DNA of 64,000 nucleotides from Novakomyces olei (Eukaryota > Ascomycota > Novakomycetes > Novakomycetales > Novakomycetaceae). The stretch's first letter is position 1, and each line of letters begins with the position of its first letter. The notes under the pieces were generated by a model. That model was not told the DNA's origin. It saw only the letters and a program-made list of their open reading frames with translations, and did no database searches. Shown here piece by piece: positions 1 through 9,934 of the stretch. The stretch is taken from the NCBI GenBank assembly GCA_016906335.1, contig JADEYG010000003.1, positions 496,001 through 560,000 of the forward strand, read 5' to 3'. A program made the position numbers and the translations under genes.

Positions 1-178
1 TCAAGTTGACCTGCACTTTCTATTAAAGTTGACTCAAAGGTTAGAAAGGCATACTTTATTTGTACTGCGACACTACTCTTACATCTTTCCACATTAAATA
101 GTACTGTACGCGTTAAACAGTAATATACGCGTTTAATATATACTCGTTCAATGAACATATAGTACGAGCAGCGTGGCA

Positions 179-1124
179 ATGAGTCGGTACTTTGATTTGG
201 ACGATATCGGGACAGAACAGCAGGTAAGCGGGCTGCGTATTTCAAGAATCACTCTGATCACCTGCAGCGTATACCCTGTACCTTCAACGTCGATGTACAA
301 GGCCTCGGGGAGCTGGAAGGCGCTGGTGAATCTGTTGTAAGTGTATAAAACACGAAAACAATACTTACGGAGCAAGATTAAGCAGGGCACAAAGCTGGAC
401 TTGCCGCTTTGGATTGCTGACCCGCTGGCAATGCAAGAGTAAGCACACACCGGCCGGTCTTTACTCACAAAATTCAGCGACAGTATCCGTATCGATTGGC
501 CCTACGCCTTCCAGGGAGAAGTGAGAAACGCGCTACGTGCTAGTGCAATTGCCGTGTCGCTTCGAGACATTTGCCCGAATTATTATGCTCTGGCTAAAAG
601 ACTGTTGCTATTGTAAGGCCTTTCAAATATAACTCTTCAATGGGAGTTTATTACTATATATTTCATCATTTTTTTTAATTGCCTTATCTGTGGAGTCGGG
701 CGCTATTGTATTTACACTGTACCGCTCTCTTCATCCTCTCGATTACTCGCCGCCCTCCATACCCATACGTTTAACAGCACTAATTTCAAGGTTTGCCGAC
801 AACTCACTCGTGTCATTGCTATCCGATGTAAGGAGGAACAACATATCAAATACATGTTATGGAAACACAAGAAAAACCGATACTTATTCTGATAATGTGG
901 ACTAATTTCAAGACACTGCTTGCACGAGCATGTGAAATAATCGACCATGCCAGCAATCCACGGTCTGCCTTATTTGAAGGACGAGATTTCATTCAGGGGC
1001 TGGATGACAGTGAAGTCATCAGTGAGTATTTAGATTCCTACACGAGCTAATTATCCTAGTCTTTAAATTGGCACACGAGAGCCAAAAAGCTTACAAGAGA
1101 TGGAACGAGCAATCAAGGCGGTAA
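179..1124 (+). CDS. PSF3: GINS complex subunit Psf3 (7 exons)
   Basis: Psf3 is one of four GINS subunits; GINS joins Cdc45 and Mcm2-7 to form the replicative helicase in the nucleus. I rebuilt seven exons: 179-223, 268-336, 377-438, 478-612, 791-827, 913-1021 and 1060-1124. They sum to 522 bases, or 173 residues plus stop; the yeast protein is about 194. The N-terminus YFDLDDI, then CTFNVDVQGLG, then KLDLPLWIADPLA match the Psf3 A/B-domain order. The end, HESQKAYKRW, matches the yeast C-terminal HESYKDTKRW pattern. Phases agree at all six introns (44, 40, 39, 178, 85 and 38 bases). The acceptor of intron 2 could also be six or nine bases further on. It is convergent with LIA1. Confidence 0.85.
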
Positions 1125-1238
1125 CGCTTGTAAATATCGATTTCTATGCACTCCTTTTAATCGCAGTCTATGATACCAGAAATTAGTCTCGCAAAGTGTA
1201 AATAAATATATATATATAACAACACAAAATCAATCGTC

Positions 1239-1257
1239 AAAAAAAAAAAAAAAAAAA
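1239..1257. repeat. poly-A tract
   Basis: An uninterrupted run of A lies between the convergent 3' ends of PSF3 and LIA1. On the minus strand it is a T-run just past the LIA1 stop, so it may sit in or near a 3' end-formation region. That role is inferred. Confidence 0.8.
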
Positions 1258-1336
1258 GAACCAATGTTCAACACCGCATTTGAAGGAGATATATGGATAT
1301 ATGTGTATCGTTGGCCTGTCCAGAAATTCAGACATT

Positions 1337-2290
1337 TTAAGCAACCGTTGCCGGTAGGGAAACTGGAACAGACGCGTACTCTGTCTCCTCACCATTCTCA
1401 TACTCCCACATATCAACAGCGACATCACAGCTTTCTCGTACAATTCTTTCAGCATCTGCCCTAAACGCCACTAAATCTGGCAGAACCTCGTCCGTCCCCA
1501 AACTGCCTAAGGCTTCAGCTGCCTCGTGGCGTACCATACTTTGCTCCGTTGTTCTCCGAAGTGATTCCAACAAGTACTTTGTGCTTTGAGCATTGCTCAT
1601 TTGCCCAAACACAAAGGCACATTCGTGTCTTAAGAGGGCAGAAGGATCGTCCAGTAAAGCACGTCCGATACTGTCAATAGCTGGTCCCGTGCCGATATCT
1701 CGTAAGCGAAACATGGCCCGGTACCGTTTGAAAAGTGGCTCATTCTGATCCTGTAGTATCTTATCGAGTAGCGCAATTTCTGCCTCGGAATCTGAAGCCT
1801 TCACTGGCTGTGCTGACGGAGCCGGATCAATACAATCATAGATAATAGCATCACTTGTAGGGCCCTGAGAGGCTTCCTCAGTAAGCGTCCATTGAATTCT
1901 GTCGAGAGCTAATTCACAAGTCTGCCGAATTACGTCACTTTCTGTTGTGTCATTGCGATATTCTTCCAAAAGGCTTATGCTGCCGCTATCGCCTAATGCA
2001 CCTAAAGCCTCAGCTGCCTCGTGCCGTACTATATCATCTTGTTCACCGCGCGCTTTTAGCAGTGTTTGTAGCACACGTACACAGTAGAGATCTTTTGTTT
2101 GACCCAAACAATAAGCAAGCTCGTGCTTTAGCAAGTTTGATTCGTCAGAAAAACCGCGCGCAATAGCGTCTACAGCTGAATGATCTCCATTGCTGGCCAA
2201 ATGACGCAGGGAATACAGAGCACGAAACCGTTCTTTCAAGGGTGTGCTAGTGTCGAGCAAGACTTTTTCCAAGTCGGCGACAGATTCCAT
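1337..2290 (-). CDS. LIA1: deoxyhypusine hydroxylase
   Basis: This is a HEAT-repeat di-iron hydroxylase that completes hypusine formation on eIF5A by hydroxylating deoxyhypusine. The 317-residue intronless ORF is close to the yeast length of 325. Two symmetrical halves of HEAT repeats each carry two His-Glu metal motifs: LLKHELAYCLGQ and IVRHEAAEALG in the N-half, LLRHECAFVFGQ and MVRHEAAEALG in the C-half. All four HE pairs that bind the two irons are present, so the enzyme looks active. The ATG at 2290 starts a typical N-terminus with no presequence, consistent with a cytosolic enzyme. It shares a promoter region with the divergent gene at 2793, and a long ATT array lies between them. Confidence 0.95.
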   Translation of the reverse strand: MESVADLEKVLLDTSTPLKERFRALYSLRHLASNGDHSAVDAIARGFSDESNLLKHELAYCLGQTKDLYCVRVLQTLLKARGEQDDIVRHEAAEALGALGDSGSISLLEEYRNDTTESDVIRQTCELALDRIQWTLTEEASQGPTSDAIIYDCIDPAPSAQPVKASDSEAEIALLDKILQDQNEPLFKRYRAMFRLRDIGTGPAIDSIGRALLDDPSALLRHECAFVFGQMSNAQSTKYLLESLRRTTEQSMVRHEAAEALGSLGTDEVLPDLVAFRADAERIVRESCDVAVDMWEYENGEETEYASVPVSLPATVA

Positions 2291-2362
2291 TAGAGTTGGC
2301 CTTGATTAGATGATTGTCTAATTTTTTTTTTGGGCATTAATTCTTTATCTTTTTGTCTAGAA

Positions 2363-2583
<221 letters not shown>

Positions 2584-2792
2584 AACATCGTCAAGAAACG
2601 ATAGACGGAAAACCAAACGCGCATAAACTTTTCGCGTCCCATCGATCTAAAGTCTGGAACGACGGGACTAATACGCGTAGATTTCTGACCCTTATCACGG
2701 TGTTTTGGCCGCTTTGATTACTTTGAACAATCACAGCCGGTCGCATCTTTCCCCGGGACACGCTAAAGCAATGGTCGTGTAGGTGAAAGCAA

Positions 2793-5549
2793 ATGGGCTA
2801 CCAGAAAGAATTTGCGTGTGAGTTTTCCAATAGCCCACGACGTGCTTCCTTACTGGATAAAGACGGTATGGTGATTGGCCAGGTTTTTCCCGATGAATTA
2901 CCGCGGTCAAAGAGACGGAAATCTGATTGGCAGAGGAACGAGCATCAGGAAGAACAGCAAGAGCAGCTCGAGGAGCAAGAAAGCAAGGAGCAAAATGACG
3001 TTTTAGGGGAGCGGCCTGTAAGCTTTTCTGAGCAAAACCAAAAGAATATTGATAATCATGACAAAGCGGTACAAGTCAAACCCAAGGCGGGAAAGAGGAA
3101 GAGTAGTATGGTTTTTATAGCTTCTTCGCCACAGCCCAAGACGGCGTCCAAACCTTCTCCGTCTTCCGCACCCAACGGATCTGTCTCTGGCGAGTATATA
3201 CAAGACCAGGTTCGGGCTAATGGGCATGAATCTGAAGAAAATCCTTATCTCTACAAGGTTGTTGTACCATCACGGTTTAACTCTGCAACCGGTTCCGGTG
3301 ACCATGATCAGGAAACGCTTGGAGGATTCAATAAAAATGGTGCTATTATATACGAAATTGCGGATTCTGATGGCGAAGGAGCCGATGCAAAGGACTCCAG
3401 ATCGAACTCAGAAGGGAATAGCAATACAAAGAATAACAATACTAGTTATATCCATGAAAATAATGCTACAAGGTCCGATTTGCAGTCTTCCCAACACGAT
3501 CAGGAGCAATATTTTGAACCGACGAAGCGTGCGGTGATCTCCCGGCAAGAAAGCATGCAGAGAAAGAAAGCATTACGGGAAAAAGCTTTACAAGAAAAAG
3601 CTTTGCAAGAGAAGGAGGCCAAAGAAAAAGCACGGAGGGAACGTGAAAGAGCCCGGCAAGAACAGGAAAGGGTTCGGCAAGAAAAAGAAAAGATTCGGCA
3701 AGAGCAAGAGAGGCTCTATCGACTGGAACAGGAGAAGGTTCGAGCAGAGCAAGAGAGGCTTCGAGCAGAGCAAGAAAGGATACGAGCAGAGCAAGAGCGG
3801 CTATCGTCACTCAAGACAGCAATAGTAAAGAAGCTCGAGTTTTGCTCTGTCAAAGCTTCAACAGACACGCAATTGCCGCTAACGAGAATTTACTCCAAAA
3901 CCTCTACGGATGAAATAGTTCTACAAAGACTCCAGGTTCGAGAATTTTTATACAAGTTTTACGATTTTTTCCAGTTTAGTTACAGATCGCTGGCCTCTGT
4001 GGACAATGTGCTTGAGCCGTGGACGGCAGAAGTGTTACGCAAGATTTTTATTGCCTTACTTGCGCCGGTTGAGCCCGATCTTGTACAGCGTCATCCGGCA
4101 TTCTCGCTTTTACAGCAATTACGGAAACTTTACCGTCGTGGTGTCGATGAATTGTACAGCAATTTGGCGCAGTTTTTCGGACAGCTGCCTCGAGACGATG
4201 TTGATTTCGAGGTGCAAATTATTGGATATATCGTGAAAACGATGGACATTGTAATGTCATGTGACTCGTTTCGTGAGCATATAAACGAGATGATGGCACA
4301 GCGGCTCAAGCTTCATTCAGAATTTGTAGCAGCCAGAAATGCCAAACAAAAGGCGGCCGATGAGCTAGGACAGAGTTTCAATGGAGTATTATCAGCTGAA
4401 ATACAATCCGACCCCTCAACAACTGCTTCTCCAGAGCCAAAGGCTGCAACTAATAGCAATGCCTATAATAATGACATTAAAGTTTACCGGGATTTGCGAG
4501 CAAAATCGCGCAAGGAGATGGAAGATTTGAAGGCAGCTCACTATGAATCTGATTGCGCCCTCAGTGTCCGTATGCCCTGCCTCGGCACAGATACAGATGG
4601 CAATAAATATTATGTTTTTGCAAAGATGAAGGACTCGAAATTTGTGCAAGGCTGGGCTACACAAATTACAGTGACCTGTCCACCATCGAGCCCTTTACTG
4701 GAATGGGTGAGGGCAAATGACGAGGCTAGTAAGGGGCTGAATGGTAATATTTTAATCGATATAAATTTTTTGTATTTTGGTTTGGATTTGATTTTATTGC
4801 GGCTGTTGCTGTTGATATATCTAATATTGTTTATATTAATATCTATGTTACATGTCCCTTTTTCAATTTTTTATTTTTTGGTTTTCCAGGCAATTACTAA
4901 TAATGAAGAATCTGAAGCAAATACGGACGATAAAGCGGGAGATTCTGAAATTGTAAAAGAGGAATCTGCATATACGGAGCCTGGAGCAAAGACTGACAAA
5001 GTTGGGGATGAATCGGGCAACAGGTTGGGACCCGAGGGAAAAGAGACCGTAAACTCTGTGAGCAGTAGCAGCAACAAAGACTCTTCGGCAGTTCCATTCG
5101 GAGACGGAGACGAATTGAACAAGAGTATAGATTCAAATGACTCTCAATTGAATCAGGCCTCTTTAAAATCGACAGAGATTACATCTCAATTTAACGAAAA
5201 CAGGGCGGCCTCTGACATTTCACCAGAGGTGCCAGCCTTAAAGACGATGTTTTGCATTGATGCGCTTGAAAATATGATTAGAGCAGAGCCTTATATTAGG
5301 TATCGAGCTGCAAGAAGGGCAGCTAAAACCTTTGCAGACCGCAAGGAGCATTTAGAGTGTCTACGCCTCGTTGCAAAGATCGACACGTTTAACTTTGCAC
5401 AATTGGAATTGCTTAGCTTGAAATTAGAGGAGGAAAAGCGCATTTTCCAAGCCATACAAACCGGTGCTCAGCAAGCTGTGAGCCCGCTTTGTAATGGTAT
5501 CAGCCAATTTGTTGCGCATTTTCAAAGGCAGTTGGCAGAATTGGCTTGA
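2793..5549 (+). CDS. putative DDT/WSD-motif chromatin protein
   Basis: I do not recognise a named orthologue. The reading frame is open for 918 codons, or 857 if a likely 183-base intron at 4707-4889 (GTGAGG...CCAG) is removed. The N-third is acidic and low-complexity with a KRRK basic patch. Residues about 250-345 form a charged coiled coil of repeated RAEQER-type units. Next comes a helical block around LQVREFLYKFYDFF that resembles a DDT domain, and then CLGTDTDGNKYYVF, which resembles the WSD/D-TOX E motif of ISWI-associated proteins such as Itc1/Acf1. After the intron an acidic Ser/Asn-rich linker leads to a helical C-terminus. Nuclear chromatin association is inferred from these motifs. 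An alternative donor, GTAATA at 4744, would not keep frame with the same acceptor. Confidence 0.6.
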   Translation: MGYQKEFACEFSNSPRRASLLDKDGMVIGQVFPDELPRSKRRKSDWQRNEHQEEQQEQLEEQESKEQNDVLGERPVSFSEQNQKNIDNHDKAVQVKPKAGKRKSSMVFIASSPQPKTASKPSPSSAPNGSVSGEYIQDQVRANGHESEENPYLYKVVVPSRFNSATGSGDHDQETLGGFNKNGAIIYEIADSDGEGADAKDSRSNSEGNSNTKNNNTSYIHENNATRSDLQSSQHDQEQYFEPTKRAVISRQESMQRKKALREKALQEKALQEKEAKEKARRERERARQEQERVRQEKEKIRQEQERLYRLEQEKVRAEQERLRAEQERIRAEQERLSSLKTAIVKKLEFCSVKASTDTQLPLTRIYSKTSTDEIVLQRLQVREFLYKFYDFFQFSYRSLASVDNVLEPWTAEVLRKIFIALLAPVEPDLVQRHPAFSLLQQLRKLYRRGVDELYSNLAQFFGQLPRDDVDFEVQIIGYIVKTMDIVMSCDSFREHINEMMAQRLKLHSEFVAARNAKQKAADELGQSFNGVLSAEIQSDPSTTASPEPKAATNSNAYNNDIKVYRDLRAKSRKEMEDLKAAHYESDCALSVRMPCLGTDTDGNKYYVFAKMKDSKFVQGWATQITVTCPPSSPLLEWVRANDEASKGLNGNILIDINFLYFGLDLILLRLLLLIYLILFILISMLHVPFSIFYFLVFQAITNNEESEANTDDKAGDSEIVKEESAYTEPGAKTDKVGDESGNRLGPEGKETVNSVSSSSNKDSSAVPFGDGDELNKSIDSNDSQLNQASLKSTEITSQFNENRAASDISPEVPALKTMFCIDALENMIRAEPYIRYRAARRAAKTFADRKEHLECLRLVAKIDTFNFAQLELLSLKLEEEKRIFQAIQTGAQQAVSPLCNGISQFVAHFQRQLAELA

Positions 5550-5700
5550 TTGCAAAAGTAGGCACTGGGCAATAGACAACAAGTCAGCTAGAGAATAGTG
5601 TTTATATATACATATTAAAAGGCAGACACGTAACTGCACCCGATCCATCCAGTAAGTACGGAGTAGCAATTCATCATTGTTTCCAGCAAGTAATCACATT

Positions 5701-5742
5701 AACCCTAGCCCTGACCCTTTTTATATCGATATTAGGGTTTAA
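5701..5742. promoter_or_regulatory. inverted AACCCT boxes upstream of the PEX22-like gene
   Basis: AACCCTAGCCCTGACCC starts at 5701, and the complement TTAGGGTTT lies near 5733. Together they make an inverted pair of AACCCT elements about 130-165 bases before the PEX22-like start. AACCCT boxes are known promoter elements in fission yeast and other fungi, bound by Ams2- or Tbf1-type factors. Function here is inferred from the motif only. Confidence 0.4.
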
Positions 5743-5867
5743 ATACAATTATTTACAAAACCAGCAAGCTGATTTAAAACACCAATATTGGTACGCGGAC
5801 GGACGGACGGTCCTGCTTTCATGCTTGATTCGAGCGACGCGATTCTCGGGCAGTAATATACGATGCC

Positions 5868-6736
5868 ATGAATGGCCGGCAGAAATCAAGGTGGCGAGTA
5901 GGCGGAGCAATAGGCCTGGCGGCCGTACTGGCGGTGGGCGCTACTGCACTTTGGTACTATTGGAGTGGAGACGAAACAAGCTCGCCTTCTAATGCTGTGC
6001 GGGAAAGCGAGACTGCCTCGCATCCGCTGGTCGCGGTGCTAATTGTCCCGGAAAATGTATGATTTTTAAAGAAGAATTACTGATCCAACGGAATGATTTA
6101 AGAAAATTGATTAAATATTGAACTCGATCAAAGAAAAAAGTATAAAATAATATTAAAATAATATTAAAATAATACTAAAATATATTAAAAAATCAAACTA
6201 GACCAATTGTCAAATTAATAAACTGCTAATAATGTCTTTTATACAGAAGTTTACAGAGGACGAGTTGCACGTGTTGGCTACACAGTATTCACAAGTTATT
6301 GCGATACTAGTGCGCCCGCAAAAAGGCCAAAAGTCGCCGCGGTACCTTAAAATTGTGGACGCGTTTTCCGGGCAGACAAGTGCCCGCTGTGCCATTTTAT
6401 ACTCTGATAATTGTACGGGCGCCTGTGCAATGGCGCGGCACTTGATGCCACAGGCTCTTTATTTCAGCCAGACTTTTTCTCCTGCTGATACGGCTATTAT
6501 TGAAGGGATGAAGCGTAAGTTTGGCCATTAATCTGAGAATTAAACTGACAAATGACAAGTCGTACTGCCAGTGTACAGAGTTTCTACTTGACGGCACCTG
6601 TATTGTACGCGACGCGTACGGAGCTAGAACGCAGTTTAATTGGCTGGCAGCCTGGTCAATCCAGCCCGTGCCAGTCTACGCACAGGCCATTGAAGGTAGA
6701 GTTTGCCGCTGTGACTCTTGGTTACTGTGCAATTAA
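5868..6736 (+). CDS. Pex22-like peroxisomal membrane anchor
   Basis: Pex22 anchors the ubiquitin-conjugating enzyme Pex4 at the peroxisome for Pex5 recycling. I propose exons 5868-6056, 6247-6514 and 6579-6736, giving 204 residues. The short basic N-terminus (NGRQKSRWR) is followed by one hydrophobic membrane segment at about residues 12-30. A polar linker then leads to a soluble domain with alternating strands and helices: LVAVLIVPENV, VIAILVRP, CAILYSDNC, ALYFSQTF. Size, topology and strand order fit Pex22, but that family is very divergent. The first intron is AT-rich and clear (GTATG...TACAG). The third exon is the least certain part, because another frame is also open there. A different single-pass protein cannot be excluded. 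Confidence 0.45.
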
Positions 6737-7777
6737 ATTCTCACACCTGAAACGGCAGTGCAAGACTTGTGGCCGCCTTGTGAACAACGCAACAAGTCAT
6801 TTTAATTTTATATGATTATCAAGTACTCACTACTAATTACGTCACACGTACTTGTTTAGTCACACGTACTTGTGCAAGATTGTGTGGGCAAGTGTAGTTG
6901 GACTGAAAAGAACAAGCATTGCTATTAACCAAAGCTGCATGACTATTCAAGAGACCTATGCAATAGCTGGAGCCGAGTAATTTGCTGGCAGGACCGAACA
7001 AAAGTAGCCTGAATGAATTTTAGAGACCGCATTTAGGGAGAATGGCCTCTGTAAATCTAGTGCCTTTTATTATCAACCCCCATCGGCCTGCTAGGCTTTG
7101 TTTATACGCGAGCACCGCTCTTGCAAACTCGAGTACCCAATCATAGTCAAAGACCAGCTCATGGCCCTAACCCCCATATTCTTCCGTCAAACTGACCATT
7201 GAAGTTTGTTGGCTTTCTTCGATATTTTCCTGAACATCAATCGGCGCTTGTGTACATTTTTAACACGCGTCCAATCACGTTCCCGTTCGTTTATGTTTGC
7301 CATTTAAGTTTTGAACGTATAAGTTTTCTGATTTTCTCGAACCCCCAATCCCAAACTTTTGGTGCGCACAAAAAAAAAAGCAAAGACACACATAGTAGAA
7401 GTAACAAAAATAAAATAAAATAAACGTTGGAATAAAAATAGTTTATTCTTCAAGCGATTAGAAGAATAGGTTGAAGAACAGAGGACAGAATGGACTAATC
7501 GCATTCAAATGATATTCAAATGATATTCAAATGATTGTCCAGAGATAATCTTTGAGATCTCTACATTAAAAGATCTCTCACAGTAAATAAGCATTAAAAT
7601 ATTAAAATATTAAAAATATTTTTAATATTAATAAGATTCAAATGAACAAAAAGAATAAATATAAAACCAGCAGATCTGTCTCTATCCGAACAAATGTCAT
7701 TGACTCGACTCTCCCATCAATCGCAGCTGATCAAACCACCCTTCTCTCAAAGCCTGAAGAAACAAGCTCTCTTTTCT
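6737..7777. other. intergenic, convergent 3' regions
   Basis: No convincing gene lies between the PEX22-like gene and PAB1. A 15-base unit, GTCACACGTACTTGT, occurs twice at about 6841 and 6859. A short tandem of ATGATATTCAA units lies at about 7503-7536. The right part is very AT-rich and probably holds the PAB1 3' UTR. Confidence 0.6.
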
Positions 7778-9934
7778 TTAAGCAACGGGCTGCTCGCCTG
7801 TCTTTTCCTGGTACTCCTTGAGCACACTAAGCGCCTCGTCGACTTTGCTACGCAGAGCAGACTCCTCTTCGATCAAGTTTAACAGCTCAGAGTTGTCCAT
7901 CTCCAAGAGCATCCCCGTAATCTTTCCTGCCAGTTCAGGTTGGTGAGCATGGATCTTTGGGTACAGCGCTTCTCCTAGCATCTGCTTTTGGTTCTCGGGA
8001 CTAGCATTGGCTAGTGCAGCAGCAGTAAACCCGGAATCTTCGCCGGCGGGCAGAGCCGACTCGGCTTCTTGAGGCATTGCCGGCCGGATTGGTCGGGGCA
8101 TCGGTGGACGAGCGCCCATAGGCAGGATTGGACGAGAGTTGGCAGCTGCGTTACTTGCTCCTGGAGGAGGAACTCCTCCAGCATTGCCATTAGCATTGCC
8201 AGCGCCTCGGCCGTTCACTTGTCCCGGCATTGGAGGCCTCATGCCATATTGGCCGTAGGGCACGTAGCCCATTGCTGCGGCAGGAACGCCTCCGGGTCCC
8301 ATGCCAGCTTGGGGATTGCCATAACGCGGAGGCCGGCCAAAGGCCTGGGCTCCCGGGTAAGGCGGGACTACTCCTCCCGCTGCAGAGTGATGATTGCCAG
8401 CTCCTCCAGCGCCTCGTGGAGGGGGCCCTGTGGCAATAAAATTGGGAGCTCCAGGCTGATGGCCCTGTGGAGGATAATAGAGCGGCTGAGGAATACCAAA
8501 CTGGCCAGGCATGCCAGCGGCAGCTGCTGCCTGTTGCTGTAATCGCAGCTGGTTTCTGGCCTGGATCTGTGCTTCCAACTGGCCCCTGCGGACATCCTTT
8601 CGCTGAGCCAGGGCTACGTAGAGAGGCTTGCCTGCAATCATTCGCTGGTTCATCTCAGTGACCGCTTTGGTGGCCTCTTCAGGGTCAGAGAAGCACACAA
8701 AGCCAAAGCCTTTTGATTTGCCGTGCTCGTCTACCATAACTTTGGCAGAAGTTATGTTGCCAAAGACAGAAAACTCGCTCTGCAATCTCGCATCGTCAAC
8801 TTCGTCCTGCAGGTTCTTGATAAACAGGTTTACTCCCTGGTACTTGTTGAGTTTTTCGTTCTTTGCTCGTTCGTAAGAATTTCGCAGCTCTTGTTCGCGC
8901 TCATACTTCTTTTGAGCTCGGCCGACAAAGAGCCTTTCGCCCTTAAACTCGGTATCATTCAGCTCCTCAACTGCTCGAGCAGCACTTTCATGTGATTCGT
9001 AATTAACAAACCCGAACCCACGGGGTTTGCCGTCTTCGTCCCGGGAAAGAGCGGACGAAGTTATAGTCCCGTATTTCAGAAACAAGTTATTCAACTCCTC
9101 ATCCGTAACATCCTCGGGCAAGTTTTTGATAAAGACATTGGTAAAATTGGCTTTTGCCGCCTCAAACTTGGACATACGGTCGCGCTTTGAGACGTGGTGG
9201 GCCACATACACTTTACGGTCGTTCAAAAGCATACCATTAACGTGCTTAATAGCAGCATCAGCGGCTTCGCTTGCGTCATAGTGAACAAACCCGTATCCCT
9301 TAGAATTGTTCAGGTCATCCACTGCCACTTTACAGCTCAGAATATTTCCAAAGGCAGAGAAGGTATCGTGCAGGGCCTTGTTATCGATAGCCGGGTCCAG
9401 GTTTTTGATAAAGATATTGCCTGCTCCAGTCTTACGCAGCGACGGGTCACGCTGGCTCCACATTATTCTGCAGGGACGGCCCTTTATAAGGGTATAGTTC
9501 AAATCGTCCAGTGCCCTTTCTCCATCATCAGCACTGTTGAAATTAACATACGCGTAACCGAGACTGCGACGCGTAACCGCGTCACGGCAGACTCGGATAC
9601 TCGCTACACTTCCGACCTGGTTGAAGAGCTCATAGAGCATTGCCTCCGTCACACTTGGATCCAGTTCGCCCACGTACAGTGAGGCGGATTGAGGATTGGC
9701 TCCGTTTCCTGCCGCTGGCTGAGCAGAAGAAGATTCTGCACCCGTCTTTTCATCGGCACCAGTCTTTTCATCGGCAGCAGAATTCGTGTCGGCTCCAGGT
9801 GTAGCGTCTGCTCCATTTTTCTCATTAACAGCGGTCACTGAACCTTCAGTTCGAGCCTCTGGAACCTGCTCAGCTGCGTCATTGTGTACAGGAGCCGCGG
9901 CCGCGGCGGGAGAAGCGGTAGTAGCGGCGGACAT
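7778..9934 (-). CDS. PAB1: polyadenylate-binding protein Pab1
   Basis: This is the cytoplasmic poly(A)-tail binder that links mRNA tails to eIF4G and to deadenylases. Starting at the ATG at 9934 (MSAATT) it has 718 residues; an in-frame upstream ATG at 9976 is less likely because it adds an atypical MLVIDPC extension. After an Ala/Asp-rich N-tail come four RRMs at about residues 85-160, 173-250, 266-343 and 369-446, with RNP motifs such as [33 protein letters not shown] and GFGFVCF. A Pro/Gly/Ala-rich linker follows, then a C-terminal MLLE domain ([35 protein letters not shown]) that binds PAM2 peptides. There are no introns. The protein is longer than yeast Pab1 (577), mainly in the linker and N-tail. 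Confidence 0.97.
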   Translation of the reverse strand: MSAATTASPAAAAAPVHNDAAEQVPEARTEGSVTAVNEKNGADATPGADTNSAADEKTGADEKTGAESSSAQPAAGNGANPQSASLYVGELDPSVTEAMLYELFNQVGSVASIRVCRDAVTRRSLGYAYVNFNSADDGERALDDLNYTLIKGRPCRIMWSQRDPSLRKTGAGNIFIKNLDPAIDNKALHDTFSAFGNILSCKVAVDDLNNSKGYGFVHYDASEAADAAIKHVNGMLLNDRKVYVAHHVSKRDRMSKFEAAKANFTNVFIKNLPEDVTDEELNNLFLKYGTITSSALSRDEDGKPRGFGFVNYESHESAARAVEELNDTEFKGERLFVGRAQKKYEREQELRNSYERAKNEKLNKYQGVNLFIKNLQDEVDDARLQSEFSVFGNITSAKVMVDEHGKSKGFGFVCFSDPEEATKAVTEMNQRMIAGKPLYVALAQRKDVRRGQLEAQIQARNQLRLQQQAAAAAGMPGQFGIPQPLYYPPQGHQPGAPNFIATGPPPRGAGGAGNHHSAAGGVVPPYPGAQAFGRPPRYGNPQAGMGPGGVPAAAMGYVPYGQYGMRPPMPGQVNGRGAGNANGNAGGVPPPGASNAAANSRPILPMGARPPMPRPIRPAMPQEAESALPAGEDSGFTAAALANASPENQKQMLGEALYPKIHAHQPELAGKITGMLLEMDNSELLNLIEEESALRSKVDEALSVLKEYQEKTGEQPVA

